Of a stretch of DNA of 64,000 nucleotides, positions 24,301 through 29,743 are shown one piece after another. Source of the DNA: Patiria miniata (Eukaryota; Echinodermata; Asteroidea; Valvatida; Asterinidae); contig NW_024037059.1 in assembly GCF_015706575.1 (NCBI RefSeq), positions 37,609,058 to 37,673,057 of the forward strand, given 5' to 3'. The translations under genes and the position numbers were made by a program. Position 1 is the first letter of the stretch. Each line of letters begins with the position of its first letter. The notes under the pieces were generated by a model. The model was not told the DNA's origin. It saw only the letters and a list, made by a program, of their open reading frames with translations, and searched no databases.

Positions 24301-26686
24301 TTGGGGCAGTACCGGGAGCAAAGGGCAGGGTGGTTTGGGGCAGTACCGGGAGTAACAGGCAGGGTGGCTTGGGGCAGTACCGGGAGTAACAGGCAGGGTG
24401 GTTTGGGGCAGTACAGGGAGTAACAGGCAGGGTGGTTTGGGGCGGTACAGGGAGTAACAGGCAGGGTGGTTTGGGGCAGTACCGGGAGCAAAGGGCAGTG
24501 TGGTTTGGGGCGGTACAGGGATTAACAGGCAGGGTGGTTAGGGCCGGTACAGGGAGTAACAAGCAGGGCCGTTTGGGGTGGAACAGGTAGTAACAGACAG
24601 GGCCGTTTGGGGTGGTACAAGTAGTAACGGACAGGATGGTTTGGGGCAGTACAGGGAGTATACAGGCAGGTTGGTTTGGGGCAGTACTGGGAGCAAAGGG
24701 CAGTGTGGTTTGGGGCGGTACTGGGAGTAACAGGCAAGGTGTTTTGGGGCGGTACAGGGAGTAACAAGCAGGGTTTTTTGGGAGTACAGGGAGTAACAAG
24801 CAGGGAGGTTTTGGGCAGTTCAGGGAGTAACAAGAAGAAGTCGTAGGGGAGTACAGGGAACAACTGGCAGGGCTGTGTGGGGCGGTACAGGGAGAAACGG
24901 GCAGGATGATATGGGGCAGTACAGGGTTTTTGGGGCAGTACATTATAAGTTAAGACTATGCTTGCACCGCCCCAAAATTTGTTTTCTCGTTAATTTTTTT
25001 TAGTGGAGAAGACTGAGAATGAGCTGATGTTGACAGTGGATGGGGAGCCAGGGGAGCAGGGCGTGGGCAGTGAGAACGCCATCGCTGCCGACACTAGAGA
25101 TCCGCTCTACTTCGGCGGCATACCCGGTGAGTAGAATGCTGTTTTCATGCTTCACTGTAATAGCGCCCTCAATAGGCGAGTCTGATGGAGTGCGGCACAT
25201 TAGGTGGTGACACGTACAAATTGTTGACAAAATTTTCAAAACCCTTCAAGGAATTTGAATAATAATGACACACAAATAAAGATGCATGCCCCATGCTTTA
25301 TTCGCATTGAAACCTCGCAAACTAGATTTTATTATTTTTTTTTCCCAATTTTTTTTCCTAGCAACATCAAACTTATCAAACGAAAAATACACTGACGTTT
25401 ATAAGATGGAATTTTGCGTCGGGGTGATATAAATCAAATTAGGTTTTGCCCTTCACCGACGTTTTTTAAACACTGTATACTCAGTGTGTTACCTCCCGAG
25501 TGAAAGTTGGAAAAATCACTCGGGTGGGACTCGAACCCACAACCTCCTGCTTTCTAGTGCAAAGGTCTTACCACTCGACCACCGAGCTAACGGGATCGGT
25601 TGGCCGGTTCGAATCTGATGTACATAGCAGCGGGTACCGCATAAACTATTATAAGATGGAATTTTGCGTCGGGGTGATATAAATCAAATTAGGTTTTGCC
25701 CTTCACCGACGTTTTTTAAAAAACACTGACGTTTAGTTACTGATTTTTTCTACACAAAATTCAACAATTCACAATATTGCAAGATAATAATTTGGCTGTT
25801 GCAGGGCAGGTTCATTTGTGCACAAAATGAAAGCCTTTTTCAGAAAGTGGTAGACACCCTAAATTGGAATAAAGTAATTTCTTATCTTTTAAACAAAGCT
25901 TACAAATGAAAAATTCATTGGGGGGTAAAAATCAACATTTTAAATAGGCAGGTCGATTTATGGTGCTACAGTGACTAAAAAGTCAAACAAGTAACTTTTT
26001 GTGAAGGTTTTAGAACAGTACCACTCGCACTCTTACTGTCATAGTTCCATGGCTAAATATAGTCATTGCTTGCCATATTTGCCGGTTATAGAAAAAAAAA
26101 CACCTACAGTAAGGCCAAAAAAAATAAGTCTCCGGTTTCTGGTATGCGCGCGTGTCGCCGTAGCCATGCGCGTCGGCAAAATGAAAAAGTTTTTTTTTCA
26201 ATGAAAGATGATGTCTCAAAACCACCAAACTCACTGGTTTGACTGGAATCCTGCTGCTGCACAATTTTAACGTGTTTTTAGATGGGGTTATGATCGAGAA
26301 TAAGCTTTATGTGGCCTCTCTGGACTCCCATATATATGCACTAAGTTTAGTCGGGCACCATTTTGCAGTCATCCGCCGACATTTGAAGCAAAAAAAAAAC
26401 AGGTAAAAAAAAAAAAAGCCGCGTCGCCGCACCACTTTTTGGGCAAGCTCCATACCAGAAACCGGAGACTTTTTTTTTTGGCCTAAACCATTGTTTTTAT
26501 TCAGATTTTTGAACCTGTTTTTATGTATCTTTCCTTCCAGATGGTGCCGATCATACGGGACTCACCACCGCGGAGGGATTCGTGGGCTGCATCCGTGACG
26601 TCATGCTGCGCGACGACCTGGTCAACTTCAAGGAAGCGGTGGACATCGTGGGCGACATCAACGCCATGTCCTGCCCAGCCACCTAG
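339..26686 (+). CDS. Laminin subunit alpha (LAMA1/2-like), 3' part, 28 exons
   Basis: Extracellular basement-membrane subunit that forms a heterotrimer with beta and gamma chains and binds cell receptors through its C-terminal LG domains. Exons: 339-506, 1075-1262, 1800-1916, 2590-2747, 3175-3313, 3912-4002, 4413-4613, 5445-5630, 6170-6324, 7697-7858, 8824-8954, 9226-9370, 12048-12175, 12977-13148, 13452-13624, 14207-14314, 15721-15838, 16563-16709, 17409-17554, 17967-18146, 18318-18623, 19803-19992, 20922-21089, 21951-22119, 23524-23654, 23789-23891, 25004-25126, 26541-26686. Every junction is AG/GT and every splice phase matches, giving about 1,448 codons and a TAG at 26684-26686. The chain ends ...MSCPAT, like vertebrate LAMA1/2. 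The window opens in an intron, so the LN, LE and L4 domains are missing upstream. The LAMA1/2 assignment rests on recalled similarity of the LG domains; an alpha chain is certain, the paralogue less so. Confidence 0.95.
507..1074 (-). repeat. Intron with about three ~143-bp SINE-derived tandem units
   Basis: The phrase cttgcccaagaacac recurs near 621, 762 and 907, about 143 bp apart, with similar flanks (tctcaaag, catcaaacca). Read on the minus strand this is the gtgttcttgggcaag module of the tRNA-derived SINEs in the window. The copies are diverged, so the array is old. Confidence 0.65.
1448..1624. mobile_element. Foldback / MITE, near-complete palindrome
   Basis: The two halves are imperfect reverse complements for about 85 bp each. 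The left arm starts ctatcaa and includes ccagtcttgg and ggcagcgctac; the right arm includes gtagcgccgcc and ccaagactgg and ends ttgatag. There is no coding capacity. It lies in the laminin intron 1263-1799. Confidence 0.8.
2080..2160. repeat. 10-bp tandem repeat (acaatgtaat)
   Basis: About eight units of tacaatgtaa/tacaatgtat. A looser continuation (gtagtacaacgtagtacaat) appears at 2360-2395, on the far side of the MITE at 2171-2322, suggesting the MITE inserted into or beside the array. Confidence 0.85.
2171..2322. mobile_element. MITE with ~37-bp terminal inverted repeats
   Basis: Left arm gagactttgcgataacacca... and right arm ...tggtgttaccgcaaattctc are inverted copies sharing the core accatgtggcagaatctc. 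The 75-bp interior has no coding potential. It lies in laminin intron 1917-2589. Confidence 0.8.
2748..3174. other. Laminin intron, nothing recognised
   Basis: AT-rich intron with a purine-rich stretch near 2880-2960. No repeat, conserved element or RNA gene recognised. Confidence 0.6.
3314..3911. other. Laminin intron with G-run near the donor
   Basis: A G-rich tract at about 3351-3376 lies some 37 bp downstream of the 5' splice site. The rest is unremarkable, with some short inverted TACTA/TAGTA motifs near 3465-3610. Confidence 0.5.
4003..4412. other. Laminin intron, nothing recognised
   Basis: Ordinary AT-rich intron without repeats that I can define. Confidence 0.5.
4672..4832. mobile_element. 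MITE with ~60-bp terminal inverted repeats
   Basis: Left end taatagacctgagacgtaat and right end attacgtctcacgcctatta are inverted copies. The inner arms also pair (ctttgtttatacatatgcgc with gcgcacatgtaaacaaag). Flanking bases allow a TA duplication, but this is not decisive. Confidence 0.78.
5058..5444 (+). pseudogene. Tandem degenerate copies of a laminin exon start
   Basis: The intron before exon 5445-5630 contains two copies of that exon's 3' splice site and first ~85 bp, beginning at 5132 and 5287 (spacing 155 and 158 bp to the next copy). Both read caggctcaagaagc then gtagacacagccatgg like the true exon. In both, the Lys codon after KAT is TAG (5197-5199 in the first copy), and the second copy is also frameshifted. 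A third partial tail lies at about 5062-5108. Neither copy shows a usable donor, so they are probably not spliced. Confidence 0.85.
5730..6110. repeat. ~79-bp tandem repeat (cagtgctattgtatag family)
   Basis: gcagtgct plus tgtataggatta recurs near 5737, 5816, 5893 and 5971, with tggttgttgagtggtgaagag between. The last unit continues into gtacaccagatgcatgaaa, a segment shared with the repeat at 16935-17380. Confidence 0.75.
6440..6714 (+). mobile_element. tRNA-derived SINE
   Basis: Head with A-box-like ccgaatggttacggtg and B-box-like gtgggtttgacccct, then cagggcaagacactttac, cctctctcc, and the tail gaagcgctttgagacc...gaaagcactgtacaag. The same order, reversed, occurs at 17620-17905. It probably depends on a LINE for movement. 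Confidence 0.8.
6718..7625. mobile_element. Three tandem hairpin-bearing repeat units (~300 bp each)
   Basis: Units at about 6718-7020, 7022-7335 and 7345-7620 share ggtctaattagtaaac-like, gtggaaaaaggacaaggg-like, gtgcacaagtctatgg and tccaatccagggtaataata segments. Each begins with a stem: in units 1 and 2 gggagacatttt faces tgtctccctaatg; in unit 3 the same places carry ggcgaca and tgtcgccc. Unit 2 has a run of about 25 C at 7107-7136. No coding capacity; superfamily not recognised. Confidence 0.75.
7697..12175 (+). CDS. Laminin alpha LG1 domain, 4 exons
   Basis: Exons 7697-7858, 8824-8954, 9226-9370 and 12048-12175 encode the first laminin G-like beta-sandwich (about residues 468-656 of the fragment). 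Recognisable strands include TSLYFRTQ, DDYYSLGIED, FRWHQIISER and QVFVGGIPPD, the usual LG order ending in the V-G-G-I-P turn. LG1-3 of alpha chains are known to bind integrins. The last exon reads FNSGGIDEVTVNGQ and then MSLWNF, matching the LAMA2 segment around GLWNF, but the Cys normally after F-N-G and its downstream partners are absent. The last intron (9371-12047) is swollen by a 173-bp tandem array. Confidence 0.92.
7859..8823. other. Laminin intron with degraded A-rich DNA
   Basis: 8080-8450 is A-rich and might be an old retroposon 3' end, but I cannot support a family. A small repeat is annotated separately at 8597-8727. Confidence 0.4.
8597..8727. mobile_element. Fragment of a 'taaggccaaaaaaaa' MITE
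   Basis: Begins ttaaggccaaaaaaaaaaat, ends attttttttttggcccaag, and contains ggacgcggggacgcggc. The ends and interior resemble the longer copy at 26108-26487. Confidence 0.6.
8990..9068 (+). other. G-rich tract in laminin intron
   Basis: Several G runs of 4-13 within 80 bp, starting about 40 bp after the donor of exon 8824-8954. This is a potential G-quadruplex on the coding strand. Confidence 0.6.
9450..9511 (+). mobile_element. tRNA-derived SINE head
   Basis: gaggtggttacgatgtctgg followed by cacgggtttgaaccctgacc resembles the A and B boxes of the SINE at 6440. Instead of a SINE body, it runs directly into the 173-bp array. Confidence 0.65.
9512..11712 (+). repeat. 173-bp tandem array seeded by a SINE segment, ~13 units
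   Basis: Each unit contains cttgtgttcttgggcaagac, ctctcaaaagatttcctgtt, ttttccttgcgttccttaaa and tgttgaggtcacatatgg. Units start near 9519, 9692, 9866, 10039 and onward. Two 346-bp dimers (about 10741-11086 and 11087-11432) are almost identical to each other. The array lies in the intron between the third and fourth LG1 exons. Confidence 0.93.
11713..11985 (+). mobile_element. tRNA-derived SINE flanked by an inverted tail fragment
   Basis: tRNA-like head at 11789-11861 (gctcggtggtcgagtggtaa; B box gggttcgagtcccacc), then a body ending cggtgaagggcaaaacc, gatttatatcaccccgacgc, cttataataa. The DNA to the left (ataaatcaaatgaggttttg) is an inverted piece of the same tail. Mismatches in the acceptor stem and the attached body argue against a working tRNA gene. 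Confidence 0.75.
12180..12385 (+). repeat. 51-bp tandem repeat, 4 units
   Basis: gggaaaaatgtatcggaata, tcatgggaaaaaaacgggaa, aagggtaagg repeats with starts near 12186, 12236, 12287 and 12338, directly after the donor of exon 12048-12175. The rest of the intron to 12976 is A/T-run rich with nothing recognised. Confidence 0.9.
12977..15838 (+). CDS. Laminin alpha LG2 domain, 4 exons
   Basis: Exons 12977-13148, 13452-13624, 14207-14314 and 15721-15838 encode LG2 (about residues 657-846). Motifs in order: GVLFDGNGYIVL, MTIAFRTYAANGLLFFMG, YFAIELKGGRVQFEYDLGTG, YFYVGGL, then GFRGCLREL and NCVTQ, the two conserved C-terminal cysteines of an LG domain. The order and spacing match alpha-2 LG2. The 14315-15720 intron is the longest in this block and carries only a small foldback that I can define. 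Confidence 0.93.
13149..13451. other. Laminin intron, nothing recognised
   Basis: T-rich and A-rich intron without definable repeats. Confidence 0.5.
13640..14195 (-). mobile_element. GATT-rich DNA interrupted by a tRNA-like SINE
   Basis: Degenerate ttgattgattgatt-type DNA at 13640-13830 and 14080-14190 flanks a minus-strand tRNA-like block at about 13990-14070. Its reverse complement has A box ggcgtagcgg and B box ggttcgaatcccgcc. This looks like a SINE head inserted in a simple-repeat intron. Confidence 0.65.
14315..15720. other. 1.4-kb laminin intron with a small foldback
   Basis: The only structured piece I can define is at 15328-15412, where taggtgtccggaaattgggc faces gcccagatttcggacacgta as an inverted repeat. 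14810-14900 contains local inverted gtacgt/acgtac motifs. No exon was recognised and the flanking exon phases join correctly. Confidence 0.55.
15986..16240. mobile_element. MITE / foldback with ~100-bp arms
   Basis: Arms begin ggcccaatttcaccgcgctg and end gtgccgtaaaattggcc. Inner parts also pair: gcaggttaccaaccaaaact, and catgtggagtttgg then ctggtaacctgc. Related partial copies appear to start at 16710 and 22120. Confidence 0.82.
16563..18623 (+). CDS. Laminin alpha LG3 domain and LG3-LG4 linker, 4 exons
   Basis: Exons 16563-16709, 17409-17554, 17967-18146 and the first part of 18318-18623 encode LG3. Visible motifs are FNGPYGGFVSRTPVDINGNG, VIFRFRSTEADGVMMYMS, EWHTVTITKNA, YFLVGGFPRPGF and the Cys pair FIGCISDL / NVCPLG. 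The rest of exon 18318-18623 is a Pro/Thr/Ser-rich spacer (PVAPTTAPAPAMTTPGP) of about 35 residues, then a Cys that begins the LG4 unit. This is the position of the flexible, often protease-cleaved linker known in vertebrate alpha chains. I see no dibasic furin site in it. A 24-bp minisatellite begins about 12 bp after the donor of exon 18318-18623. Confidence 0.93.
16710..16930. mobile_element. Diverged relative of the 15986 foldback at a splice donor
   Basis: Starts at the donor of exon 16563-16709 (gtaagcgtaacagtaagcag) and ends gacattaaattgggcc, with repeated taagca and ttagca motifs between. It is assigned by resemblance and the alignment is loose. Confidence 0.45.
16935..17380. repeat. 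~140-bp tandem repeat, 3 units
   Basis: ccgggcagtgctgttgtata, ggtacaccagatgcatgaaa, and ctctgggaccagctttacca recur at roughly 137-145 bp spacing. It shares the gtacaccagatgcatgaaa segment with the repeat ending at 6110. Confidence 0.8.
17618..17905 (-). mobile_element. Full-length tRNA-derived SINE
   Basis: On the minus strand: ggtccagtagttacggtg, gtgcgtgggtcgaaccctgc (B box), gcccttgggcaagacactta, ctctctccacccaggtgtat, ending taaagcgctttgagatcg and gaaagcgctacataagca, with an (att)n tail. It has the same structure as 6440-6714 and is better preserved. Confidence 0.88.
18635..19428 (+). repeat. 24-bp minisatellite, ~33 units
   Basis: Consensus gacattgacaaattcaggaa plus cgag, varying at a few places. 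Because 24 is divisible by 3, long open frames run through it on both strands (for example DIDKFRNE repeats). These have no start context or splice sites and are not genes. It begins about 12 bp after the donor of exon 18318-18623. Confidence 0.95.
19430..19802. other. Remainder of laminin intron, nothing recognised
   Basis: AT-rich DNA between the minisatellite and the acceptor of exon 19803-19992. Confidence 0.5.
19803..22119 (+). CDS. Laminin alpha LG4 domain, 3 exons
   Basis: Exons 19803-19992, 20922-21089 and 21951-22119 encode most of LG4, the domain of alpha-1/2 chains that contributes to dystroglycan, heparin and sulfatide binding. Motifs: MQVELKTVARNGLIMFTSDT, VYLRDGKVVFGWDYGSG, NDGNWHT, then PVYIGGV and the Cys pair FVGCLRGF / VEPCTG. 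The first intron holds a SINE-derived tandem array, the second a 570-bp inverted-repeat element. The donor of the last exon runs straight into a repeat that begins TAAGCACA. Confidence 0.93.
20095..20805 (-). repeat. ~144-bp SINE-derived tandem array, 5 units
   Basis: gcaggattcgaacctctgac recurs near 20220, 20366, 20508 and 20651, with a last partial unit at 20795. Each unit also has ggcttgcccaaggacac and ttagatagctggtaacc. Read on the minus strand, gaggttcgaatcctgc is a B box and gtgtccttgggcaagcc is the SINE body module. Confidence 0.88.
21179..21747. mobile_element. ~570-bp element with 57-bp terminal inverted repeats
   Basis: Left arm aaactgctcagttgatatag... and right arm ...ctgtatcaactgagcagttt pair, as do tacagtccatcatttg and caaatgatggactctg. 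The interior has no recognised coding sequence. A piece of the interior (gaacaactaac, gtttcagctcag) recurs inverted at 36517-36672. Confidence 0.82.
22120..22230. mobile_element. Partial copy of the 15986 foldback family at a splice donor
   Basis: gtaagcacagaaaagatttg then gacgggttaccaaccaatat and gctaagcgcataaattggcc, in the same order as in the 15986-16240 element. It begins at the donor of exon 21951-22119. Confidence 0.6.
22735..23520. repeat. ~157-bp tandem repeat, ~5 units, in laminin intron
   Basis: taaagtgctgggaacccggt recurs at 22824, 22981, 23138 and 23315, with ggaaatatccgggaaaactc and tttctcatggaatg in each unit. One unit carries a ~20-bp internal duplication. Confidence 0.85.
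23524..26686 (+). CDS. Laminin alpha LG5 domain and C-terminus, 4 exons
   Basis: Exons 23524-23654, 23789-23891, 25004-25126 and 26541-26686 encode LG5. Motifs: GSTFEMRMSIKPRVSTAVLM, YLSLEMVDGV, FFLCDGNWHDI, DPLYFGGIP, FVGCIRDVMLRDDLVNF and the final Cys in MSCPAT before TAG. The C-x-GNWH cysteine matches the extra cysteine of LAMA2 LG5 (HLCDGQWH); a further Cys occurs in NLRCENGGG. The first intron of the block is about 130 bp, while the next is expanded by a 34-bp minisatellite. Confidence 0.93.
23935..24945. repeat. 34-bp minisatellite, ~29 units
   Basis: Consensus ggtttggggcagtacaggga plus gtaacaggcagggt. The minus strand is open for more than 350 codons (CLLLPVLPQTTLPVTP repeats) because the unit lacks stops, which is a low-complexity artefact. 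It fills the intron between LG5 exons 23789-23891 and 25004-25126. Confidence 0.94.
25402..25722 (-). mobile_element. tRNA-derived SINE plus second tail copy
   Basis: Reverse orientation of the 11713-11985 SINE. The tRNA-like part is at 25521-25592 (gggtgggactcgaacccaca; taccactcgaccaccgagc). The tail gcgtcggggtgatataaatc is present at 25417 and again in direct orientation near 25664, so two insertions or a dimer are likely. Confidence 0.78.
26108..26487. mobile_element. MITE with ~38-bp terminal inverted repeats
   Basis: Left arm taaggccaaaaaaaataagt then ctccggtttctggtatg; right arm cataccagaaaccggagact then ttttttttggcctaa. The interior is GC-rich near both arms (gtcgccg). It lies in the last laminin intron. 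Confidence 0.82.
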
Positions 26687-27200
26687 AGAGGGCGCTGTAA
26701 CGCAACTTCCAACGAGGTTCTGCGAAAAAATGCACAAATATTGAGTACTCTGTACAACATAATTTGACAAGTTTTAAACCTTTTTTTACATTTTACTCTT
26801 CAAATAAGTGGTTCGGTTTTTTGTTTTTTGGTTGTTGTTTTTTTAAGTTGTGTAGTCTGGATTGTGTATTTGGTGATTTGACGTAATTGTTGTTGGATTT
26901 TATGTGATTATGGGGGGAGTGGTGTTGTTTAAAGAAAACAAATAATTAGACACTGATCTATTTGTGTAATTTTTGATTCTCGTGTCTTTTTTTGACGTGA
27001 ACCTGGACTGGAAACGGATAGTTGAAGCAGCACACCTGCGAGTTCAGAAACTGTTAGGCTGGTTAAACCTGTCACTATTTTACAAATATCTTGCTTTATT
27101 GGCTGGTGCGAACAAGTTTCAGTTTTCATACAAATGACTATTGAAATTTCTCCACCCCAAAAAGGATTCACACAAATAAACAATGCCCCTTGTTACTTGT
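26687..27200 (+). promoter_or_regulatory. Laminin 3' UTR with candidate poly(A) signal
   Basis: After the stop the sequence turns T/G-rich and non-coding. An AATAAA hexamer at 27175-27180 is followed within about 50 bp by TTGTGTCC-rich DNA, the usual GU-rich downstream element. A second AATAAA lies near 29027 and is also followed by TTGTGTCC, so a longer 3' UTR is possible. No transcript evidence is available here. Confidence 0.5.
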
Positions 27201-29743
27201 GTCCTGATATTAAATCTTGTGTCCTCATATTATGAAAAGACAACGTTTTTGATTCAGATTTTTGATTTCCAAAGCACAACAGTTTTAGAACTGCAGGGTA
27301 TGTACTGCTTCAATATGACGACGAACGAGTAAAAATTAGCATAGTTTCTTGGCTTTGAGCATTCTACACTTTTTTTCTCAGAATTTTGGTTTGCAAAGGG
27401 TTTGAACGAGTCGGTAGCAATACCGAGTCTTTTTTTTCCAGAAGATATTCCCAACTCAAAGCTGAACTATCTTCTAAAAAGTTTCATGTTCGAAAGGTCA
27501 TGCTCAAGGTCATTCAACTATGCTTGAATACCAAAAAGTATCCCAAGTTGAAAAAGTGCAGTTTCATCACCGAATGAAAAAAAAAAAGAATTTAAAAAAA
27601 AAAAATCAGCAGCTAGACAATCCATATTTGTCATATGGGCTTACCATCACCCAAAATTGTCCCGTAGTTCAGTGAAGTCTGAAAGCATTTCTGTTGCTTA
27701 AACTCTGAAAGTAAAAGTAACAGTTATTGCTACATTTCTCAACATTAGTACCAATTGTATGTAAGATCATGTGACTTCCATGTGACTGTCATGGGATTTC
27801 GGGTCTGCTCTTACCAACTTGGGATACATTTTGGCCTAGTAAAATCTTAGTTAATGTAGCGTTTAGAGACCACTTTTTGTACTAACACTTATACCCCAGG
27901 GAATATAAGTACCATCGTCTCCTTTTTTGGTAGCTTTCTATTTTTATAGTAATAAAAACTATTTTTAACCTAACAACAACTTCAAAACTTTTTAAGCACC
28001 TTTTTATATTTGTGATTTAACATGTTCCATATTTTTGAAAACAATAATTAAATTTTAATGAATCGTGTGATCAAAGTTTTGATGTCCAAAAAAAAAGGGC
28101 AAAATCAGGCAACTTACAAAATAAGCTAAATAACAATTTACAGCTAATTCCTGATTACTTCCAACGTTTAATTCTTGATTTAAAAACAACTTACACAATT
28201 TTGAATCAAATTAGTCAAGTTCTCACATCTGTAATGATATTGGAATTAGCCTAAAAACCCATCCTAAATTTGGAAACGACAGAATTTGGTGAACTAAGTA
28301 AGTTATGTTAATGCAACCTTCGTCGGTCCCCTTTCATAAAATGAATTTTTTTTCTGTCCCGTATTACTCAATTATATTTTCATTACCATCCCCAGATATA
28401 CCTTCCTGTGTGGTGCTATTAAGGGATTAAAATAGAGTAGTGTAGGAATAAAGCAAAAAGAAAAAAGTACTAACCCGGAGATTGCAGAACATCATTTTTG
28501 GCCAAGTGAGGGCGCTCAACGATACAAAAATTCCTTTCGAAATAAATAAATATACTATTGTAATCTCAAAGTATCATTAATGGTCACAGTAGCCTTCAGC
28601 CATGAAAAAACTTGCCCTCACTTTCGTGAAAACCCGCTAATAGCGCCCTTTTATAGACCATTATCATGTTGCAGCCATCTTGATTTTTTCCCCATTCAAA
28701 TCAACGTATTAAACCAAAGCGAGGCTGGAAGGAAAAATAGTCTGGCTCCTTTTTGCACAAAAAAAAACATTCAGTACTGTTATTAGATACAGGGAACATG
28801 ACTGAAATGGTGGCAGCATGATAAAGGTCTTGTATTGTCAAATAGACTGGGCCCCAGTCCCTCCATCATCGATTTTGACTCTATGTCAATATGTCTCTTC
28901 ATTCAGCTGTCCATCGCAGTTTGTAAAATTGGTTAACCTTCACTCTTTTATCAAAGGTACTCTTTGAAATCACTGTACTTTAAATCAATTTTATATGGTT
29001 TTAACATTTTTATATTCATTTTCTAAATAAAGGTCTGTTTCAGCTGCAACTCCAACCAACTTGTGTCCTCATATTCATTTTTTTGTCTATGATGAAATTG
29101 CTCATTAAAGAATAGAGCCCTGCTAGCCAATATAAAAGTTGAACCCCCCCCCCCCCCCCCCCCTCGGGAATTAAAGGGGAAAGAGAGTCACTGTGGTAGT
29201 AGGAAAGAAAAGGTTATTTTTTTTTAAAATAAGTCAAGAAATAACTGGTAATTTTCGACTGTTCTAAGAAAAGAAAACTGCCACTCCAGAATTTGGAGGA
29301 GGAAAAAGATGTTTGTGTTGATTGAATCAAACCAATCGTGTGCTCTTCCAGAAAATGAGGATTCCAAGCTGGTGTCCCTTGTAAATTGTTCCCAGTTCTG
29401 CCACAGTGCTTTATCATAATTATTCCTGGTATGTGCAATAAGAGTTCTCAGCGGTGGATGTGGCTATATTTGTCACAAAAGTTCGTCAGCAGTTGGACTC
29501 TGAGTTATGGCCGACCTGCAATCCCAAGTTGACCTCTGATAAAACATCTTGATGTAGTGCAGGCGCGACGCGACCCAGCTATATTTGGCCCACCAAAATG
29601 TTTATTTTTGGACGGCCTTTGTCTCTGCCAGTGAACTTCAACATAAGCACTGCAGATCACCCGTGTGAATCGTTGAACAAGTCCATGTCCACCGCGTTTA
29701 ATTCCCTGGACCAAACTGCTATTGCTTGATTAGCTTGAACAAA
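27201..29743. other. Laminin-P450 intergenic region
   Basis: Mostly AT-rich single-copy DNA. There is a poorly preserved inverted-repeat element at 28651-28836 (atcatgttgcagccatct facing ggtggcagcatgat), a second AATAAA near 29027, and a run of about 20 C at 29144-29163. No exon recognised. The P450 promoter should lie just upstream of 29744, but I see no clear TATA box. Confidence 0.5.

Noticed and set aside
23888-24943. Minus-strand open frame of about 350 codons, and overlapping long frames
   Set aside because: It is wholly inside the 34-bp minisatellite; the repeated CPKPPCLLLPVLP peptide is a by-product of a stop-free unit.
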